A stretch of 64,000 bases of DNA from Acanthococcus lagerstroemiae (GCA_031841125.1 CM063113.1:39400197-39464196); one strand, 5' to 3'. Shown: positions 24,706 to 36,858, counted from the first letter of the stretch. Translations and numbers: made by a program. The notes: generated by a model not told the origin, from the letters alone.

Positions 24706-25440
24706 AGGACATTAACTCATCCCTGTTGCTGCTAAAATCTGACAACTGATGTATCTGGCGGCTATGCGAGAAATTGGACTCGGTTCGTTCATTCCATTCT
24801 GAATAAATGTTAATAAATTCCTTAGTATAATTTGTATACTCATTGCCCCCGTTGTCATCATGCACGCGAGCCTTTGCAGGTGGTCTAGTTCCTCTCTGAC
24901 TTTAGCCAAGTGGACCCGGACACCCGTATATATCCAATACATCATTTTGGGAGAGTCCCCAGGTCCTGCCGATAAAAGTTCGGCAAGCCCAAAGAACCTC
25001 AATCCCTTTTCTTGTTTTCCCTGAGACGTAATCCCTCCAGAGAGTTTTTCATCAAGATATATATTCCTAAAGTACTGCGCTTTTCCTGTGAGGGCTAACG
25101 GTCTTCCCTGGTATTGCACCTTGATCAACTCTTTGCCCTTCCTTTAGTGGGTGAAAAGTGTGATCTCAGTTTTGCCCGGGTTTATTGATAACCCCTTTTT
25201 CGCATACCATTTTTCCACACATTGGAGCCCCGACTGCGTTTACACCGCGATTGTTCCCGGAAGTTTGCCGGTTACCACCACGGCCAAATCGTCAGCGTAG
25301 CCCTGTGTGTACATTTTTTGACCATTACACTCATCCAGCAAACTGTCCACCGCTATGCTCCACAGTAGGAGAGAGAGGACTCCCCTCTGTGGACAGCCTC
25401 TGATGGTCGTGGCACGGATTTGTTCTTGTTGGTATGTTAC
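24706..25440 (-). pseudogene. R1/LOA-like LINE, RT palm to C-terminal region
   Basis: Read on the minus strand from about 25440, the frame spells IRGCPQRGVLSLLLWSIAVD (RT palm motif), then YADDLAVVVTGK (catalytic YADD, about 25283-25302), then WYAKKGLSINPGKTEITLFT, and from 25128 a 138-residue stretch with FRNIYLDEKLSGG. The order is that of an R1/LOA/I-type reverse transcriptase. Stops and small indels interrupt it, for example near 25245 and 25145. The YADD residues are intact, although the gene is dead. Confidence 0.75.
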
Positions 25441-25469
25441 CTGGATCCCCCTGCCTTTTAGCGTAGATA

Positions 25470-25645
25470 CAGTCCAGCATATTAAGCTTCCTCATCATTG
25501 TTTTGGTTTTTCTAATGACCTGCGGAACGTGTTCCATGTATGCCAATTCAGGGTCGAGAGTCACTCCTAGGTTCGGCGCGAATATTATCGTCTTATTTTC
25601 GTTATTCGTGTCACGGGTGCGAGAATGTTTGTGAAATCGTCCCAT
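25470..25645 (-). pseudogene. R1-like LINE thumb fragment, out of normal order
   Basis: On the minus strand this reads LGVTLDPELAYMEHVPQVIR, the thumb motif that normally follows the RT palm. Here it lies upstream of the palm motif of the neighbouring fragment (GCPQRG near 25395). So either two LINE copies lie next to each other or one copy was rearranged. Confidence 0.55.
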
Positions 25646-25679
25646 GGAGCGAGAACTACGGCGCTCGGCGCTTTTTATA

Positions 25680-26845
25680 TGAAGCCAACAGAGAGATGTT
25701 AGTTAACCGTTTAAGCGAATGCGCTAAGATAGCCACAGTAACGAGGTAAAGACTTTAATATAACGAGTGTATGACTGGTATAATGTAAATTTTACAAACG
25801 AACGTCAAACTTATCGCATCGGTCGTAATTAGCCTCGAAGTGGGAACAAATCAGGCGGCATGGCAGGCGCAGAGTTAGAAGGTGTGAAACGAACGATATA
25901 CGAGTTAATTACCGACATTTACAAATTTCAAACGACTCTCTTTCCGCCTCTAACGAAGCGGAAAAAAGATTTAATAAAAATATTTCCGTTTTAAATAAAA
26001 CACCTAATAGAAAAAAAAAAATACATGTATACATAAATATGCAGTGTAGTACGCGGATGAAACGAGGGATGTATTTAGCAAACATAAAGTTATTTATACA
26101 CACCATCATCGGTTACAAACGTTATGCTCGAATAGGTAGGTGCGCTTAAATATTCAACATTTTGTCTGCTACATGCTTCATTTATCGTCGAGTCTATTTT
26201 CAAATGAAAAATGTTTCAGTTGGAGTTATTCCAGAGCAGAGAGGCATTCCAATTTGATTACCCAGGCCGCGTAGCTGAGCTTCGATTTACTGTACGAGTA
26301 TACAGATTATTATACTTACACTTAAATGTTTTCCTCGTCTGTGGTTCTGCGTACTCCATCACACGCCCAGGATACAAATACGAGCTATGGATTGGAGAAT
26401 GCGAAATTTCCAAACGGAGACTAGGCCTGGTTGATAATTTAGCGACGAAAACTTTTCTGGTCGAGTACCGCCGATGAATAATACATGAACAGTAAGTTCA
26501 ACTTAACGTAGCTTTTTCATAATGCAAGAGCCCTTTTTACTAAAACACGACTTCATAATATTCTTATTATCGCGATAATCGCTGATTTGTTGGGGGAAAT
26601 TAACACGAAAACCCTTTTCAAAATACCTAACTGTAGCCGCTGTCATATTCTTGGCCGCGAGTTTCAGTTTTCGGTCGTAAAATTAAAATGGCGATGCAGA
26701 AAAAAAATTGGTTCGAGTATGAGTAGAAGCGGGTTGGATTAGGTTTTAATACTGGCTAATTACACCCTATTCGGGAATAAATTCTCAAAAATTCCGAAAG
26801 TTTAAAATTTCAAGTTGGCCTCAAAATTATGAGCTCCACCCAGTA
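25680..26845. other. Unassigned stretch
   Basis: No gene recognised on either strand; the 88-residue plus-strand ORF at 26211-26477 has no domain that I recognise. Confidence 0.3.
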
Positions 26846-26849
26846 GCGT

Positions 26850-26945
26850 ATCTGCTCATTCCTTCGGGGGAAGGGGGGGTTGAAATCATAGAACAAAAAG
26901 TAGGTATATATTTTCACCATGTTTAATTTTCATTAAATGAACAAT
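26850..26945 (+). mobile_element. 5' fragment of the MITE seen at 23625
   Basis: Starts CAGTAGCGTATCTGCTC and has a G-tract, then GAAATCATAGAACAAAAAGT and TTCATTAAATGAACAA. This is nearly the same as 23625-23725 and 42001-42100. The right end is missing. Confidence 0.65.
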
Positions 26946-27116
26946 TTGCTGGCATTTGCCGAATGAGTTTGCTTAAGGGTAGATGGGATGTAATTAAAGA
27001 TGAACACGAATCAGGGTAGTACAAGGCCAGAGGAAAAATTTTATTTTGCCGAATAATGCCGAAATTAGAGTTAAATGCCGAATACCGCCGAAAACGATGA
27101 TCTGCGCACAACAATG

Positions 27117-27672
27117 AATTGAGGAGCAATATTCCAAAACGGCCTCTGTCCATTTTCTTTAAGAATCATTTTATAGCGCCATCTGGTGAGGAATCTAGTA
27201 ATACATATTCTGGCCCGAACAAAATCACGATATCGCGAATTTAACGCATGTAAGAAGCCAAAATAGACTCGCGAAGAGAAGTAAAAAGTTGTTCCAAAAC
27301 AGGCTCTGTTCACATATTTTTATCACAATAGAAGAGTCGACATTATCTTAAGAATTTTATGAACAAGAATCTACTGGAAGACACAGTATGTCTAATTTTG
27401 TGCCAAACCAAAACTAATACTCGTAATTCAAGAATGTTGTTCCAAAACGGCATCTATCCAGGAGATCCCCACTTCGCGACTGTCATGCGTGTCTCCTGTA
27501 CAGGGTACATTCAATATCTCAACGAGATAAGTTCCTGTAAGTGTTCTACTAGGCAACCCGACTATCAACCGTGACATGTAGGCGTAATATAGGGATACAC
27601 AAAGTTTTTTCTTCCCCGTGAAAAAAATATAAAACTGGACTGAGGCCGTTTTGGAAAATCGCTCCTCAATTT
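27117..27672. mobile_element. Fold-back MITE with TTCCAAAACGGCC ends
   Basis: AATTGAGGAGCAAT plus ATTCCAAAACGGCCTCTGTC at left is mirrored at 27633-27672. The motif TTCCAAAACRGNNTCTGTNCA recurs internally at about 27292 and 27438 in the left-hand orientation. No clear target duplication was found. Confidence 0.6.
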
Positions 27673-27739
27673 GGTGTACGGAAGTCAGGCTTGACTGGGA
27701 GTTCATTGCAAAAATACGCCAAAATCGCCTTATTAGTTG

Positions 27740-27968
27740 CACTCGAAAGATTTTCGTTAAATGTCCTGCGCATGTAGCACTCTATAAAGAGGAGATGCTG
27801 TGTTCTTTGCCACCCGATGTCTGCGTTACAAGATGGGGAGAATGGATAACAGCTGCACTCTTCTACGCCGGACATTTCTCCAACTTTGCCGAATTCCTTA
27901 GCAAGTTACCCGACGACTGCAAACAGACATCAACCCTAAAATCACTGATTGCACCAAGAGAAATTTAG
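27740..27968 (+). pseudogene. hAT-like transposase fragment
   Basis: The frame reads KCPAHVALYKEEM, then VTRWGEWITAALFYAGHFSN and FAEFLSKLPDD. The VTRWGTWxxAALFYAxHF wording is typical of the region before the C-terminal dimerisation domain in insect hAT/BED-type transposases. It is a short isolated fragment that stops at 27968; the start of the ORF at 27651 overlaps the MITE end and is not likely to be the original start. Confidence 0.6.
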
Positions 27969-28131
27969 CCTCAGCTCTCACCATCTCACGTCCATCTCAA
28001 CCTACTTGTCCTTTCATTTAATACCCAACCCAATTCGAAAACTGGAAACGAGAGGTCTTTCCCTACACGAGCAACTGCTGACTATCCACGATGTTTCATC
28101 GAAATCTTATCAAATCCCGAGTGCTCGTGGA

Positions 28132-28405
28132 CAGTGGTGGATCCATGGGGGGGGGGGTGTCGGACACCCTCTTTGGGTCGAAGAAGAATAAAAAAACATT
28201 GCGAATTTTGAGTTTTTCTCCTGTTTTTGAGTATCTGCAGCATTCTACAGTCTACAATGTTCATTTTGAAACGATTTAATCACATTATGAACTTGTCTTT
28301 CGAAATTATTTAAAATTACATCCATCTCGGTTTTTTAGAGGGCGGAGGTGGAAAAAGTTTTATTTTCTAAACCCCCTTCTTGGAAAATTTTTAGATCCGC
28401 CGCTG
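28132..28405. mobile_element. hAT MITE, 274 bp
   Basis: An exact 8-bp target duplication CTCGTGGA flanks it (28124-28131, 28406-28413). The ends are CAGTGGTGGATCC and the inverted CAGCGGCGGATCT. A G-tract sits about 16 bp inside the left end. Confidence 0.9.
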
Positions 28406-28669
28406 CTCGTGGACATAGCCTGTAGACGAAGGCTGAACAAGGTTTTACGAAAAATACAGGTCTCGAAACCTTAAAAAATTTAAATAATTGACTGGTTCAT
28501 GGTACTACATTGGCATGTGAGGAGTTTATGTCCCTAGCCATTATAGATGCATACGCATACGCGCCATCTTGTTTCCGCCGACATTGAACGATCATTTTCA
28601 AATTATAAAAGTATCTTCTATCTGATAAACGGAGTAGTTTCACTCAGGATAACATAGAGAAACATTTAG

Positions 28670-28852
28670 TGGCATAAGCTTAGCTAGGTCTCAATTTTAT
28701 TTATTTATTTATTTATTTATTTTTTTTTGGGGGGGGGGATGAATTTCTGAAGTACATATTTCAACCTTTTTTTTTCTTCTTTTTTCAGACTGTTATCATA
28801 GTGGGGATCCCCCTCCCCACAAGTTTTTAAGAGTAAATACGCCACTGATACG
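28670..28852. mobile_element. Probable hAT MITE with an ATTT microsatellite
   Basis: Left AGTGGCATAAGC and right (inverted) CAGTGGCGTATTT resemble the common hAT MITE ends here. It contains an (ATTT) run at about 28696-28722 and a G-tract at 28730-28738. No target duplication could be seen. Confidence 0.4.
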
Positions 28853-28946
28853 TGCACCTCAAAAATATTAAACTACGTATGTAATATTCAAAAATATATT
28901 TCAGTAAGAGTAAACTAACCCAACATAAAAGTTTTAGTTTAAAAAA

Positions 28947-29775
28947 TCACAATTTCAGTGAAAGTCTTTGTTTTCCGATATCTACAAAATTGTCTAAAAT
29001 ATCGCGAGTCTCAACATTATTTTGAACAAATTCATTTTCGATATGCAAAATTGAAAGGTCGGTGAATCTGATTTGTATCATTGCTGTATGGAGCCAAGTT
29101 TGAATCCTCCGCAATGCTGAAATGTTTCGCTCGCATGTAGCTGAGCTAACGGGAATAGTCGTGGCAATACAGAATAATTTTATCAAACTGGGAAAAGTCT
29201 TCAAATTTTCTTTCAACAACTGAACAAGTTCAATTATTTTAATAGTTTCTTTCTGGCAGTGAGTCGAGTGTAAATTCTTACAAACAGCCATTTCTGATTT
29301 TAAAGCTGTGTCATTTATATTCACAAGCGGACCATAAAAATCTATGGACACTTTGGAGTTTTCATAATTCAGTGAAAGGAAATTATCAATTGCTGTGGCC
29401 ATTTTCATGCTTTCTGTTGAAAATCTTCTTTTTAAGCTAGCAATAACTTTATCCATAATGTTATAGAACACATGAGCTCTCCAGTGTTCCTTTATTTTAA
29501 CCAGATCTGTTTCTGTGGAAGTTTCTATTTCGTCCTTGGTCCCTAAAGTTGTTTCAATTACCAGATCTGCATGTAATAAATTTGAAACACTTTTTTTTTT
29601 TTTTTTTTTTTGAGGCTCTTGCTGGCTGTAGCGAAATATTTAATTCACTTGCGAAAGTATAAATTTTTGCCCAAAGTACGTCAAAATATGTATCCGACCT
29701 TCTCTCCTCCGAAGTCGAGATCACAGATTTGATTCTAGATGACGCTTTGCCTATACTCATTTCTGAATTTTGCAG
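28947..29775 (-). pseudogene. hAT transposase (ZMYM1-like), C-terminal half
   Basis: From about 29760 the minus strand reads SSRIKSVISTSEERRSDTYF and ELNISLQPARA. A T-run (A on the coding strand, about 29590-29611) breaks the frame. It then runs from about 29560 through VIETTLGTKDEIETS and WRAHVFYNIMDKVIASLKRR to the hAT dimerisation block LIKLFCIATTIPVSSATCER with ALRRIQTWLHTAM, ending at 28947. The order matches hAT transposases of the ZMYM1/52-kDa-repressor type. The homopolymer frameshift makes it a likely pseudogene; the N-terminal BED finger and the first catalytic region were not found. Confidence 0.75.
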
Positions 29776-29984
29776 TGTTCTGCGAAATTACATTAATGAC
29801 TGAGACCAAAGTAAATGCGAAATTGCGAGAACGAAGAACGAGCATCCTGTGAGGATTCGTTATCACGAAAACAATGATATGAAGCAGACAGCATAGAAAG
29901 TTTCTAGATTTTATTCACTACCCACTAGTGATGCTTTCTCTCCAGAACGCCAGAAGTAGAGACGATAAGCCGCATTCCAAACAG

Positions 29985-30310
29985 CTAAGGCTAACGGCTA
30001 AAGCTAACGAATTTTTCTGAATGGCTTCAGCTAATAGCTAACGGCTAATAATCTTTCAACGGTTACCTAATAACTCGCTAACGGCTAATGAAATTTGTTT
30101 CCAACTTTTTTGACTTTATAATTGAGTGTTTGGCTGGGGTTAGGAGAATAATGTTTCAATTAGCCGATAGAAGTTCAGTTTTTATCGGCTAACGGCTATT
30201 TTTTGTTTATATTTCGCTGATTGGCTAGCTAACAGCTAGCTAAATATACTCCAAAATTGCTCGGCTAACAGCTAAAAGCTAACGGCTAGCTTACCATCCC
30301 TGGCTAGAAG
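29985..30310. repeat. Degenerate GCTAACGGCTA repeat cluster, probable hAT MITE
   Basis: At least eight variants of GCTAACGGCTA occur in both orientations. The right margin reads GCTTACCATCCCTGG, whose complement CCAGGGATGGTAAGC is a hAT-type end; the same end occurs at 55012-55027. The left end is unclear. Confidence 0.45.
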
Positions 30311-31222
30311 CGCTATGCGCGATCCCAAGATCGCCAGATTCGGAGATACTGCATTGAAATAAATATGCGAGATTCCAAATGTCTGGTAAGTTTGATTTGA
30401 AACTCTATACCTTCCTCTATTCAATGCAGGTAAGCTTTATTAAAATTTATCGTTTATAGCGTCACTAGAAGAGAATGACAGAATATATACTAAAGTTAAT
30501 AATTTTAGCATGTTATCACTACAACTTAAAAAATCTGCCAAAAATTCAAAATAAATATCTTAAATTTCGGATGCCTGAAATCATATTCTGGAGAATTCAG
30601 GCAACATTTCAAATTAATAATATTTATTCATCGATCAATATTACTTCTTTCCTTCAAAAAGGTCTTTATGTTCACTTAATTTAAGGTCACATTGGTATCT
30701 TGACCTCAAACAGACTTGTGCTACGAGGATAGCTTGTACATCCTAAAAACATGTGTTTTAAACAGCGTGGGCCAGTTTCAGTCCTTTCAGTAGTTCTCAA
30801 GCACTAAAAATATGTAGGACCCTAAACTATTCCAACATGAGGTCCATTCCTGAGGGACAGTTATTACAGTATTTAATAAGACTTATAATTCCATAACCAT
30901 AAATACTCGTTTTTGAATAAATTATGAATTATCACTGCTTGAAAAATTTAGGAACCTTTTCATATGTATCCAGATATCTCAGTTTTTAAGTCCAGCATCA
31001 CTATTTTGTTTTTTTGGCAGATTTTCAAAGTTGGACTGATCAGATGTTGAATATACCTATATGGAGTAGAGGAAAGAATAAACTTTCAAATTATACTTCT
31101 CACATGTTTGTAACTTCACGTATTTTATTGCAATAACTCTACAAAGTTGACTCTTTTTTGGAAAAGTTCGTTCACATTCGTTTTGAAGTTGAAGTGCAAG
31201 TTTGTGTAAATTCGGTATATGT
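30311..31222. other. Unassigned stretch
   Basis: AT-rich, no recognisable coding or repeat structure. Confidence 0.3.
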
Positions 31223-31824
31223 GGCAGAGTTTCTATGCAAAGGGGTAACTTTGTCAATCGATCAAAGTCTCAGAAAACGCGAAAAAATAACAATAAAATT
31301 TTTTAGTCAAAAAAATCAATTTTGAGATTTTGGTTGATTTCTGTAGAAAAAACATTGCAATAAGGAAGAGACAAAATTTACACGCATGAGAGAGAAGAGG
31401 GAGAGAGAGAAAGAGAATTATGAAAGAGACAGAAAAAAATGCGAATGTCTCCATTCGCTTCTTCGCGGTTTTTCGGAACTCACGAATAAATCCGATGTTC
31501 TGAACTGTTACCACGTAGAAGAGCGAAAAATTACCTTTCCAACAAGCCCTCGTCGAGGCTGGTAACGTGATTCCGCGGCGAGTTACGGCCGCTTGAAGGA
31601 GTGGGAGAAAAAGGTGTGTCTAACTTTAAACGCGTTTTTCCCGAAAACGTGTTTTTGCGTCTTCTCCTTACCCTCATCTTTGACCGCTTGTATCTCCGCA
31701 ACGAAAAACGCTACAGATCTCGCCCATAGCTCATTGGAATGGGCATTCATTCCTCTATTACGTACTGACTGGTAACTCAAAATTCGTCGAATCGACAAAG
31801 TTACCCCTTTTTATAGAAACTGCC
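31223..31824. mobile_element. Inverted-repeat MITE, ~600 bp
   Basis: The ends GGCAGAGTTTCTATGCAAAG plus GGGTAACTTTGTC (left, from 31223) and the inverted GGCAGTTTCTATAAAAAGGG (right) form a ~38-bp terminal repeat. No target duplication was seen. The ORFs inside are in low-complexity purine-rich sequence and are not convincing. Confidence 0.55.
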
Positions 31825-34679
31825 ATTAGGTTTTCGCGGTTCTTTGCATTAATTTCTGTTTAGGCCACCTACTGTAATCTACTTCCGGTCTACTTTTGGT
31901 GTAAAATTGTCAAAACGAAGCTTCAGGTGCTAAACTAGTAAAAAAATGGACACTTTCTGGATAAAACAAACGAAGCTATTCTTCCATATCTATACATTAT
32001 CTTACATTTACAGTTATTAAATTAAGTTTTTTCTACATAAACACGGATTTTATCGGGGGGGGGGGGCTAATTTGATATCTGGAGGGCTATAGCCCCCTAG
32101 ACCCCCAGTAGCTACGTCTATGTTTAGTGGTGATATTCAATAAAAGATTTTTGTCGTATAACTTGTGAACATCCGTCTTTCATTAAAATTTTGGCTCCCT
32201 TCTAATATTGTAAGCTTACTTTTCGTTATTGCCGAAAATTCCTAGCTCTAGACATTACCTTAGGCATTGATTCCGAGCAATGAAGTCGATTCGAAAGAGG
32301 TAGTACGTATCAAGTATTTTTGCTTCAGGGATATTGCCTATTGGTCAAATTTGTACATAACTCATTTTGTAGATCTCAATCATTACTACTGTTAAGGTGA
32401 TACGAGTAGAGTAATTTAAATTAGGGAAATGGCTACCCGAAAATGAGGTGCGACACGGGCATGCGAGACATCGCAAGCGCGAGAATTATTGGGAAATCAA
32501 GAGTGAAACTGGAAAATGGGAAGGGACGTTACAGGTGGGCTCCACCGTGTCACTCTCCAAATTCGAAGACAAACACGCAGAAATCCAAGTACTGAAGAAG
32601 TAGCCGATACGAGCGATGCGTGTGTGGGAAGGGGGTTGATCCACCAAGTGGTCGGGGGCCAAAACTTCCTGGTCATGTTTTACAAAGAGGGATGAAAAAC
32701 GAAAACGCTGAAGTGTTTCTAATACGACTCCAACCACCAGGGAGGTTGGGAAGACGGTGTCATACCGCTAATCTTGAGTGGAAAGTAAGCTAGTCGGCAA
32801 AGTTGGAAAACTGAGGACTTCCTTTTTAGCACCCCCACCTAAAAAAACGCTAGCTACAGACTTGCCACCCGCACCCAGTTCCACCAGTTACCTAGAAAAT
32901 ACATGTAAGAATACGAGGCACACAGTACACGTATTATACTCGGATGAGTGCTGCCATTGTAGTATTGGCCTCAAAGCTTGTGCTCATGAATTATGGTTCG
33001 ATTCGCGAACTGCGTGAAAATCAGCGAACCGATGTCGATTAACAATAATAATTTACCCCTCTCGATCGGAAAATCTTTTTCTCGCGGAAGAAACTATAAA
33101 ACTATTTTACTCGTTTTGGTGAACGTAAACGGCGCAGATTAGAAGTGGATATAGCGCGGAGCGGCGGAAAGGTTTTTCGTACAATAGAATCTATAATTTC
33201 CGTTCGGTTGGTATAAGTTTGATAAATATTTACCCCGAACGAAGGCGGACAAAAAGCCGAATGCCGGATGAATATAAGCAACTCGGTAAATATTTTGAGG
33301 GCGAATGATGTGTGTTAAACGCCGCAGCGGGGTATTAAGGAGCGCGCCGCGCGGTTTCGATCCCTTGACCAAATGTGGCATTTATGAGCGATTTGGAAAA
33401 AATCGCGAAAGGATTCCCCCCCGATGCTCGATCGACGGAGCAGAGCCAGCCAGAGCATGCATCTTTGCCTCGCCGCATGGCCGCAGCGCCGCCGCCGTAG
33501 CCCGAAATTCGAAATCGTTCGTCTGTTCATTATCCTATTTAATAACTTTTATAAGAACTCTTTGTCGGCTGCACGTTTATTCCGCCAGTAAATCGAGTTT
33601 TTACAAATTAAATATACCGCGAGGGCGAAACGTTAACGCGAGCAAGTTTATTTATTACCGCCTCTGCCGCTCATCGACCATCCTCGGCTGTATGTTTTTC
33701 GTCGCATAATACGGTTACCAAATTCCAGCCCAGTTCTTGACTATGTACGCAGTAAGCCTATAGAACTGCGACAGTCTTTTCAGATTTGCAAAGTACACAT
33801 TCTTGATCCGTTTGTACGAACTATTTGAAAAGATCATACCTAGGCCTAGGAACGCGGGCACCCACTCTACTCATTTTGCAGCTCTGGCAACAGACCGGTA
33901 ACGTAGACTGGATACAGAAGAAAATACCTAAAAACATATACATATTTCATTTGCTTCCTCTTCATTATACCCGAGTCTGAATAAATAATTATTTTAGCGT
34001 TAGGGTAAGGATGCGTAATGTCACCGAGAACCTTCCTACGTCATCGTCCGAGCAGAGAAAACTAAAAAAACACAAACTCTGCGACCCAGGGACAGGAAAA
34101 TTCCCGGTGGCGTGACACAAATACAACCTGATGTCTGGTGAGACGTATGGCGATGCACGCATGCTAAAGTGGCCCTTGAGACACCACACCCCCGACCCTG
34201 GAAACTACCCTTTCGAATTTCGCATCAGTGGCCGGGAGGAAAATACAGCTTGCTGATCCGAGAATTGATTGAACATTTTCAAGTTTCCTCGGTACAGCAG
34301 ATCACTACGGCATTGAGTCCCTATAAGGGGAAAAATGACTTAATACTTCTTCAAAGCTTTTGTTGTACTCGACAACGGAAACTGACTTGTGCCGCACCCG
34401 CCATATTAGAATTTTAAAAATTCTTCAAGACATATTTCAGATTCTTTGTAGATCTTACGGACTCGGTCTCTTATCTTCGAGATTTTCTGAAGATTTTTCA
34501 AATTTTTTGATATTTTCCATGCATAAGTTTTAGAATTGCTGAGATATTTTTCCATACGTGAGTAATTCTCCAAATATACCAAATTTCGTAGTGCACAATT
34601 TGGGATTCTTACAATGTCATTTTTGAAAACCTCTCTCCATTGAGATTTGAGATACATGGAGTACTACGCATTCCTGGCA
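31825..34679. other. Mostly unassigned; CpG-rich island at 33000-33720
   Basis: A hAT MITE remnant with G-tract and GGCTATAGCC near 32055-32125 is the only repeat recognised. At 33000-33720 the DNA is visibly rich in CpG (GCGCGCCGCGCGG at about 33340). The 134-residue ORF there (33305-33709) has no domain, and an antisense ORF of similar quality overlaps it, as expected for GC-rich non-coding DNA. It may be a promoter or exon-proximal region of an unseen gene. Confidence 0.35.
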
Positions 34680-36858
34680 CCAGGGCCGGCAACTTCTGTA
34701 TAGCGTGTGTGAAATAATTCGTAGAAGCAGAGTGACGATCGTAACCAATATTATTTCATAATTACCAAGTCTCAAGGGGGAGATTAATTATTAGTTGAAA
34801 CTAATCACGATGAGATTAATTATTAAAGTTGAACTTGCAGTGGAAACTTGTAGTTTATAAAGTTGAATTCCCACCTGCATGGTGCAGAGAGAAATGTAGG
34901 CACGAGCATAACTGACACACATACCACAGAAATAACTATAAATAATTAATCCAATCTTCGGGTATCTTCTTCTTCGGGCGACTTATTCTGTGGGTTTACC
35001 TAACGGCACAAGTAGAAACAAGATACCGTCAGTCCTAAGATGTCAAGACAATTTTATAACGCCTCGGATCAACGTGAGAGCACCGGCTAACACAATTCAT
35101 TCCAAGTGAGAAACGAGTACCACCGGGGTACAAATAATACGACCACCCTGGACACTTGGATTGACATGCCAGTAGAAGCTAACATCCTCAAGTCCAAGGG
35201 GGTGGAGACGGGTACCATCGAGGCACTTTAATGCGACTACCAACTGCTCTGATAGAAATTCTAAGTGAGTGAGAATCGTTGAATTACTGTAGAACTTGTA
35301 GGTTTTTACCAAGTGCACCACCACCGCACGGATAGTAACACAAGGCATGTAGTAGACACCGAGAGAAGAAATGTAAAATTCCTGTAGAATTCAATTTACC
35401 GAGTGCACCACCTCCAGATAGTGACACAAGACTTGTAGAACACACAAAACGAATGACGTAATAATACAGTTGAATCATATTAGAGTTGTATTAAATAAAT
35501 TATTATTATGATCATAAATTTCGACTATGTCCAGTCGAAAATTATGAATTTTCGACAGCGTGTGTAGCAAATGCTACACATGGCAACACTGGGAAAATTA
35601 TTGGTACAATTGGAGGTATGCATAAAGAGAAGTTTCAGCTTTCACTTCGCAAAAGTGAAGTGCAAGCTGCAGAGTGCATGCATAAAAAAAGTGAAAGGGA
35701 AGTTTGTGCTCAGGAGTGAGAGATTTTGCCTCGGGAAAAAGCTTTCCCTTCCAGTCGTAGTCATAAGGAGGAGTGTTGACTTCAAAAGTGACGCTTTCGC
35801 TCGCGAGATAATGCATCTAGTCCTGAGTAGACTTCTTTTCGAAAAACATGTGCAGTTATCATTTATCTTCGAGAAGATTCCTTTGATTTCCGAAGATAAT
35901 TTCCGAGGAACTTTATCGAAAATGTTAAGGAAAAATTTCCGATCATTTCCGAATAATTTCATCGGACATCACTGAGAGAAATCTCCGATGATTTCAAGAA
36001 AATTTTAAGGAAAATTTCCAACGATACCGAAGGATTTTATTGAAAATCATCGAGAAATATCTCCGATGATTTTTGAAGCGTTTCTTCAGAAGAAAGGTTC
36101 GATGATTTCCAGTGATTTTCATCGGAAATTTTTGGGATAATTACCGCTGATTTCTGAAGAATTTCATCAGAAAATGTTCGGGGAAATTCTCCGATGATTT
36201 CCAAGGAATTTTATTAGAAATATTTGTGAACAATCTCTGATAATTGCCGGAGAATTTCATTGGAAATCTTCAGAGAAAATTTCCAATGTTTTCCGAAGAC
36301 TTTCTCCAAAAATCTTCCGAAAATTTTTAAAGAATTTAATCGGAAATCAGGAAAAATCCCCGATGATTTTCAAAGAATAATTTCATTGGAAATCTTCGAG
36401 AAGAATATCCAATGATTTTAAACGAATTTCATCGGAAAGTTTTAGAAAAAAATTCAGAAAATTTCCGAAGAAACCCGTTGGAAATCATTAGAAAGAATTT
36501 CCAATATTTTCCATAAAATTTTATTAAAATTCTTTGAGAAAATTTCCGATAATTTTTGAATAGGAAACATTAGGAGAAAAACTCCGGTGGTTTTTGAAGA
36601 ATTTTATCGAAAATCTTCAGGAAAAATCTCCGATGATTTCCAAAGAATTATTTCATTGGAAATCAAGAAGAATCTCCGATGATTTTTCAGGAATTTCATT
36701 GGAAATTTTTGGAAAAAAATGTCCGTAAATAACGAAGAATCTCATTTAAGTCTTTCGAAAAAATTGTCAGTGTTTTCCAAGGAATTTCATAGAAATTCAT
36801 CGGGAAAATTTTCTGATAATTATTAAAGAATTTTATGGGAAATATTCGGGGAAAACTG
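34680..36858. mobile_element. F46 fold-back element, copy 2 (right half missing)
   Basis: Starts CAGGGCCGGCAACTTCTG. After removal of the LTR insertion (34708-35557) the leader reads straight on as AGCGTGTGTAGCAAATGCTA, as in copy 1. The left arm of 46-bp units follows to about 36858, where similarity stops abruptly; the inverted arm and the right terminus are absent. The sequence after 36858 is unrelated, so the copy was truncated by deletion or recombination. Confidence 0.75.
34708..35557. mobile_element. Solo LTR, 850 bp, with 5-bp target duplication
   Basis: The insert begins TGTGAAATAATTCG and ends TTTTCGACA, that is TG...CA, and is flanked by GCGTG (34703-34707 and 35558-35562). A 5-bp duplication with TG/CA ends is typical of Gypsy and BEL/Pao LTRs. 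AATAAA near 35493 fits a polyadenylation signal inside an LTR on the plus strand. No internal coding region or second LTR is nearby, so this is a solo LTR left by recombination. Copy 1 of the F46 family gives the empty site. Confidence 0.75.

Noticed and set aside
29588..29611. Poly-lysine tract in a transposase
   Set aside because: It is a homopolymer T-run that breaks the frame between two parts of a hAT transposase and not a real coding feature.
33305..33709. 134-codon plus-strand ORF as a gene
   Set aside because: GC-rich region with overlapping ORFs on both strands, no domain, no splice or promoter signals.
34708..35557. hAT or other DNA transposon insertion
   Set aside because: No terminal inverted repeat longer than the TG/CA dinucleotides, and a 5-bp rather than 8-bp duplication; a solo LTR explains it better.
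35571..35975. 134-codon ORF repeated in F46 copies (also 21089-21451)
   Set aside because: It is the translation of the conserved F46 leader plus repeat units; frames differ between copies by stops and indels and no domain is recognisable.
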